Below, one piece after another: positions 5,302 to 8,005 of a DNA stretch of 8,005 bases. The DNA comes from an uncultured Oscillospiraceae bacterium (lineage in GTDB: Bacteria; Bacillota; Clostridia; Oscillospirales; Oscillospiraceae), in the NCBI GenBank assembly GCA_937915075.1, contig CALDMA010000185.1:1-8005 (forward strand), given 5' to 3'. How positions within the stretch are numbered: the stretch's first letter is position 1; every line of letters starts with the position of its first letter. The notes under the pieces are model-generated. The model was not told where the DNA came from. It saw nothing but the letters and a program-made list of their open reading frames with translations, and searched no databases. Position numbers and translations under genes: made by a program.

Positions 5302-6477
5302 TTACTTCGCCGCGCGCTCGATGGCGTCGGCGGCCTCGGCCGCGCCGCCGCAGCGGCGGAAGCCGTCGGCGAGCTTCTGCGCGTTTTCGCGGTAAGCGGG
5401 ATCGGTGAGCGCGGTCTCGACTGCGCGGCGGATGCCGTCCGCGGAGGTGTCCGTGAGCGGCACGCCCGCGCCAAGCGCGGCGACGCGGTTGGCCACGCCG
5501 CGCTGCTCCGGCGTCTGCGGATAGAGAACGAGCGGAAGACCGTGCCACAATCCCTCGCTCGCGCTGTTCATGCCGCAGTGGGTGAGAAAGACGTCGGCGC
5601 GGTCCAGCACCGCCATCTGGTCCACGCTCGCGCGGACGGTGCAGTTTTCCGGAATGGGGCCGAGCGCCGCGAGGTCTGTCTGCGTACCGGCTGAGAGCAC
5701 GAGCTGAAGGCGCGGATCGCCGCCGAAGGCGGCAAGGCAGGCGCGGTAGAAGGGGAGCGCGTCGTTGTTGACCGTGCCGAGCGAGATGTAGACGAGGGAG
5801 CGTCCCGGCAGCTTTTCAAAGGACGACTGTGCGGGGCGCGGGAGGGGACCGACGAAGTGGTATTTTCCCGAAAAGGTGTCGGCGCAGGGCTGGAGCTCCG
5901 GCGAGGTGTAGACGATGGTCTCCGTCTCGTTGTCGTTGGCGATGATATCAAACACGCTTCGGACCGCGTAGCCCGCCGCGCGCAGGCGCTTGAGCTGACG
6001 GTTGATCCTCGGCTGAGCGAGCAGGAATTGCAGGAGGCCTGCGCCGTTCTGCCCGATGACCTTGGCGCTGAAGCGGTTGAAGGCAAAGGTCGTGGTGGAG
6101 CTGACAAAGGGGATGCCGTGCTTTTTCGCGGCGAGCTTCGCCCAGAACGCCATCGAATCGCCCACAATGACGTCGGGGCGATGGGCGGCCAGCTCACGGC
6201 TGAGCCAGTCATCGGCGGCGAGCGTGAGGTCAACGATGAGCTTGGTAGAAAAGGCGAGGTCGCTGCCCAGCCGCGCGCCGTCGGCGGAGGTCATGCCGGG
6301 CCGCGCGGACTCGGCGCCAAAGGGGACAAAGACCGCGCCCGCGGCCTCGACCTTCGCACGGAAGGCTTCTGTCGTGTAGTAGCGGACGGTGTGCCCATGC
6401 GCGGTCAGCTCGCGCACGACGGCGAGCGTCGGGTTCGTGTGCCCGTGGGCGGGGATGCAGAAAAAGGCGACGTTCAT
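5302..6477 (-). CDS. MGT-type GT1 (UDP-)glycosyltransferase
   Basis: Soluble GT-B fold glycosyltransferase of 391 residues, standard for the macrolide-glycosyltransferase (MGT/YjiC-like) group. The N-terminal acceptor domain opens with FCIPAHGHTNPTLAVVREL, where H11 aligns with the catalytic base of OleD-like enzymes. D107 (VGDSMAFWAK) fits the acceptor-domain motif of the family. The C-terminal donor domain carries ISLGTV (231-236) and the UDP-sugar signature from THCGMNS (299-305) to PQTPEQ (320-325). Members move sugar, usually glucose, from a UDP donor onto lipophilic small molecules such as macrolides or flavonoids. The acceptor here cannot be told. The ATG (6477) overlaps the stop of the upstream AbrB-type gene in an ATGA, so the two are translationally coupled and share the promoter at 6718-6745. 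Roles in detoxifying antibiotics or modifying an own metabolite are both possible. Confidence 0.92.
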   Translation of the reverse strand: MNVAFFCIPAHGHTNPTLAVVRELTAHGHTVRYYTTEAFRAKVEAAGAVFVPFGAESARPGMTSADGARLGSDLAFSTKLIVDLTLAADDWLSRELAAHRPDVIVGDSMAFWAKLAAKKHGIPFVSSTTTFAFNRFSAKVIGQNGAGLLQFLLAQPRINRQLKRLRAAGYAVRSVFDIIANDNETETIVYTSPELQPCADTFSGKYHFVGPLPRPAQSSFEKLPGRSLVYISLGTVNNDALPFYRACLAAFGGDPRLQLVLSAGTQTDLAALGPIPENCTVRASVDQMAVLDRADVFLTHCGMNSASEGLWHGLPLVLYPQTPEQRGVANRVAALGAGVPLTDTSADGIRRAVETALTDPAYRENAQKLADGFRRCGGAAEAADAIERAAK

Positions 6478-6683
6478 TCCGCTTTCCCTCCAAAGATGAG
6501 GTCAAACAGGCGGGCAAAGTCGGCCTTGGGCGGGATCGCCATGCCCTGCGTCTCATCGGCGAGGAAAAGAAGCGTATCGCCGGGCTGGATGTGGAAAAGG
6601 TCGCGCGCCTCCTTGGGAATAACGATCTGACCCTTGGTGCCGACCGTTACGGTCCATGCGTGCCTGCCGTTCGGAGCGTTCAT
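6474..6683 (-). CDS. AbrB/SpoVT-family transition-state type DNA-binding regulator
   Basis: Small cytoplasmic regulator of 69 residues with one swapped-hairpin AbrB domain at about residues 10-52 (WTVTVGTKGQIVIPKEARD, then QPGDTLLFL). VGTKGQIVIPKEARD is the family signature. The short acidic/hydrophobic tail (54-69) may aid oligomerisation. The start is ATG 6683, preceded by GAGGTG (6695-6690) at 6 bp. A longer in-frame reading to 6881 would run through the promoter and operator and is rejected. The stop codon overlaps the start of the GT1 gene. A perfect inverted repeat lies just upstream over the promoter, so the protein probably represses its own operon. Small AbrB proteins can also be antitoxins, but the partner here is a glycosyltransferase and not a toxin. 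Confidence 0.9.
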   Translation of the reverse strand: MNAPNGRHAWTVTVGTKGQIVIPKEARDLFHIQPGDTLLFLADETQGMAIPPKADFARLFDLIFGGKAE

Positions 6684-6699
6684 GCTGTTCACCTCGAAA

Positions 6700-6724
6700 G
6701 TATGATTTGTTATACAAATCATAC
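6700..6724. promoter_or_regulatory. Perfect inverted-repeat operator of the AbrB-type operon
   Basis: GTATGATTTGT (6700-6710) and ACAAATCATAC (6714-6724) are perfect 11-bp inverted arms around a 3-bp TAT centre. The distal arm contains the -10 hexamer of the minus-strand promoter, and the proximal arm covers the likely transcription start. Binding would block RNA polymerase. The encoded AbrB-type dimer/tetramer is the obvious candidate ligand (inference). Confidence 0.8.
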
Positions 6725-6745
6725 CACGGCGGCGAAAAAAGTCAA
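6718..6745 (-). promoter_or_regulatory. Sigma-A-type promoter of the abrB-like/GT1 operon
   Basis: On the minus strand TTGACT (6745-6740) is followed after 16 bp by TATGAT (6723-6718). The -10 is inside the inverted-repeat operator and the -35 overlaps the 3' arm of a terminator-like hairpin (6743-6764). The leader to the AbrB-type ATG is about 28 nt. Confidence 0.7.
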
Positions 6746-6764
6746 GCCCGAAAATGCGGGCTTG
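6735..6764 (-). terminator. Terminator-like hairpin just upstream of the abrB-like promoter
   Basis: CAAGCCCG and CGGGCTTG (6743-6750, 6757-6764) form a perfect 8-bp stem with a 6-base loop. On the minus strand it is followed by ACTTTTTT, the layout of an intrinsic terminator. It would stop minus-strand transcription arriving from the DUF1643 region before it enters the AbrB-type operon. The two flanking promoters (6718-6745 and 6762-6790) both touch it. Confidence 0.5.
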
Positions 6765-6790
6765 CCGAACGGCGCCGGATGGGGTAAAAT
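6762..6790 (+). promoter_or_regulatory. Promoter of the DUF1643 gene
   Basis: TTGCCG (6762-6767) and TAAAAT (6785-6790) are separated by exactly 17 bp on the plus strand. The start of transcription is expected near 6797, giving a leader of about 44 nt that holds a GC-rich hairpin (about 6806-6825) before the GGAGG. The promoter is back to back with that of the AbrB-type operon. Confidence 0.6.
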
Positions 6791-6840
6791 GTCGAAAAAC
6801 GGTTGCCGCCCCGCGGGCGCGGCGGAACGGAGGAACGACC

Positions 6841-7455
6841 ATGCCGCACATCCCGAGCGCTCCGACCGCGGAGCTTTCCATCCTGCCCTTTGCCGAGGCG
6901 ATGGCGCGCAGCGGACAGTCCGGCGGCTACGACGCGGAAAAATGGCTCTATGTGCCGGATTTTTACACGGAGTACCGATATCTTCTCGGCACGCGCGGCA
7001 GAAAGCCGCTCGTGTGCATTGGCATCAATCCCTCGACCGCCGAGCCGGACCGGCTCGATCCCACGCTTCAGTCGGTGGAGCGCGTGGCGAAAAACAACGG
7101 CTACGACAGCTTCCTCATGTTCAATGTCTACGCCCAGCGCGCGACGCGCCCGAACGACATGGAGCGCGTGTGCAACGAGGCGCTCCACCGCGCGAACATG
7201 GAGGCGTTTGACTACATCCTCTCGCTGTCCGAGCGGCCCGCCGTGTGGGCGGCGTGGGGAAACATCATCGAGCAGCGCGCTTACCTCAAGGACTGTCTTG
7301 CCGACATGATCGCCATCGGTGAGCGGCACGGCGCGCAGTGGTACACGGCGGGGCGGCGCTCCGTCAAGGGCCACCCGCACCACCCACTCTACCTCAAGGC
7401 GAGCAGCCCGCTGGATGCGTTCGATATCCGCGCCTACTGTGCTGAATGCCTGTGA
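6841..7455 (+). CDS. DUF1643 domain protein
   Basis: Cytoplasmic protein of 204 residues without signal peptide or membrane segment. It carries the DUF1643 pattern: CIGINPSTAEPDRLDPTL (59-76), then a helix and GYDSFLMFNVYAQRAT (87-102), AAWG (137-140) and a C-terminal RRSVKGHPHHPLYL segment (172-185). The family is widespread in bacteria and phages and, to my knowledge, has no assigned reaction. The conserved Asn, Ser, Asp, His and Gly-rich spots suggest a nucleotide or nucleic-acid enzyme, which is a guess. The start is ATG 6841, preceded by GGAGG (6829-6833) at 7 bp. The open frame extends upstream to 6754, but that part precedes the predicted transcription start. It is monocistronic, with its own promoter and a terminator at 7475-7508. 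Confidence 0.85.
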   Translation: MPHIPSAPTAELSILPFAEAMARSGQSGGYDAEKWLYVPDFYTEYRYLLGTRGRKPLVCIGINPSTAEPDRLDPTLQSVERVAKNNGYDSFLMFNVYAQRATRPNDMERVCNEALHRANMEAFDYILSLSERPAVWAAWGNIIEQRAYLKDCLADMIAIGERHGAQWYTAGRRSVKGHPHHPLYLKASSPLDAFDIRAYCAECL

Positions 7456-7474
7456 GCGAAAGAATAAGACAGAC

Positions 7475-7508
7475 AAAGGCCCCGTTCTCTGTGGAGGACG
7501 GGGCCTTT
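7475..7508. terminator. Bidirectional terminator between convergent genes
   Basis: AAAGGCCCCGT (7475-7485) pairs perfectly with ACGGGGCCTTT (7498-7508) around a 12-base loop. The flanking A and T runs make it work for both the DUF1643 gene (plus) and the membrane-protein gene ending at 7528 (minus). The U-tracts are short (three bases). Confidence 0.8.
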
Positions 7509-7527
7509 ATCATGTACCGCGCGGCGG

Positions 7528-8005
7528 TCACTTTCTCCTTGCGATGAGCTTTACCACCAGCATGACCGCGCCGAAGAGCACGCCCGCGACCGCCCAGATG
7601 AACCAGCTGTACTTCGGCTGCCCGTTGCCCATGGGGCCGAAGGTGTAGAAAAGGAAGATGGCGGTGACGAGCAGCCAGTAGATGCCGCTGACCGCGCCGA
7701 TGACGGGGCTTTTCGCCTTGTTCTCGCGCGTGTAGTCCTCCTCCTCGAGCAGGGCCTGCATGGCGCTGTGGTTCACGCCGCCGAGCACGAAGGCGTAGCA
7801 GCCGACGCTCACGATGGCGAGCAGCAGGCAGACCGCGCCGATGTAGAAGAGATCGGAGGCGGAGACGCACATGGCGGCAAAGAGCGGCACGGCGGCAAGG
7901 ATGCACAGCACGGCGCCGGTGATGTTCAGACGGGCATAGGCGGGGGCGTACGCCTTCTGCCGCTCGCGCACCATGCCGGCGACGCCGTACTCCGTTTCAA
8001 ACGGC
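7528..8005 (-). CDS. C-terminal part of a four-TM membrane protein, probably HTH-membrane fusion (5' end outside window)
   Basis: The reading frame stays open to the right edge, so only the last 158 or so residues are visible. The part begins with PFETEYGVAGMVRERQ. Four hydrophobic segments follow, roughly LNITGAVLCILAAVPLFAAM, IGAVCLLLAIVSVGCYAFVL, ISGIYWLL-type (AVSGIYWLLVTAIFLFY) and WFIWAVAGVLFGAVMLVVK. A charged loop (LLEEEDYTRENKAK) lies between the second and third, and a basic ARRK ends the protein. From memory, this pattern with an ETEYGVAGMV-like lead-in matches the C-terminal half of XRE-type helix-turn-helix proteins with a membrane domain, common in gut Clostridia. The HTH itself would lie beyond the window and is not seen. 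The Met at 7974 is internal with no ribosome binding site, so it is not taken as the start. Confidence 0.75.
   Translation of the reverse strand, partial: PFETEYGVAGMVRERQKAYAPAYARLNITGAVLCILAAVPLFAAMCVSASDLFYIGAVCLLLAIVSVGCYAFVLGGVNHSAMQALLEEEDYTRENKAKSPVIGAVSGIYWLLVTAIFLFYTFGPMGNGQPKYSWFIWAVAGVLFGAVMLVVKLIARRK

Noticed and set aside
4702..5694. 330-codon plus-strand frame across the TIM-barrel 3' part, the terminator and the start of the GT1 3' region
   Set aside because: It crosses a strong bidirectional terminator and overlaps two clear genes in other frames. The product is Arg/Ser-rich low-complexity sequence with no ribosome binding site.
5857..6630. 257-codon plus-strand frame opposite the GT1 gene
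   Set aside because: It is antisense to a gene with complete GT1 motifs, with no promoter, ribosome binding site or domain.
6474..6683. AbrB-type protein as the antitoxin of a toxin-antitoxin pair
   Set aside because: The co-translated partner is a full-length GT1 glycosyltransferase with all donor-site motifs, not a toxin fold.
6754..6840. Upstream extension of the DUF1643 gene
   Set aside because: The extra codons overlap the promoter hexamers. GGAGG at 6829 precedes ATG 6841 at the ideal distance, and family similarity begins after it.
6684..6881. N-terminal extension of the AbrB-type protein
   Set aside because: The extension would be translated from the promoter, operator and divergent leader. 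ATG 6683 has an ideal ribosome binding site and gives the normal family length.

Overview
The window is high-GC, gene-dense bacterial DNA. Gene style suggests a Bacillota member of class Clostridia, most likely a gut Oscillospirales-type organism: AGGAGG-like ribosome binding sites, sigma-A-type promoters, short intrinsic terminators, an AbrB/SpoVT-type regulator and a VanR/PhoB-style two-component pair. The genus cannot be fixed from the sequence. No transposase, integrase, CRISPR array or rRNA was seen. The only trace of possible mobile-element history is around the tRNA-Pro locus at the left end.

Left end (1-555): an intact tRNA-Pro(UGG) lies on the minus strand at 103-178, with CCA encoded and a strong terminator touching its 3' end. 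Upstream of it on the same strand is a degenerate second tRNA-Pro (307-370). That relic sits directly behind the only convincing promoter (403-431). Between the two are short repeats of gtggtca. From about 440 rightward is the leader of the next operon.

Centre (556-5237, plus strand): a two-component system of OmpR/PhoB-type response regulator and six-TM sensor kinase overlaps by 14 bp. It ends in a terminator that runs into the start of a membrane GT2 glycosyltransferase gene. Next comes a conserved but uncharacterised TIM-barrel protein with its own promoter. Half-sites spaced 11 bp apart, the geometry expected for OmpR/PhoB regulators, occur before the regulator gene, between the kinase and GT2 genes, and most clearly before the TIM-barrel gene. 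I infer that the pair may control itself and these neighbours.

Right part (5302-8005): a minus-strand operon encodes a small AbrB-type regulator followed by an MGT-type GT1 glycosyltransferase, joined by an ATGA stop-start overlap. Its promoter carries a perfect 11-bp inverted repeat over the -10, a likely autorepression site. Divergent to it is a DUF1643 gene with its own clear promoter. At the right edge is the 3' part of a minus-strand gene for a four-TM membrane protein, resembling the C-terminal half of HTH-membrane fusion proteins common in gut Clostridia. Convergent gene pairs are separated by symmetrical terminators at 5254-5288 and 7475-7508.

Most genes are ordinary. The points most worth a second look are the possible local regulon of the two-component system, the GT2 start placed against a terminator hairpin, the tRNA-Pro relic, and the compact promoter/operator/terminator overlap of the AbrB operon.
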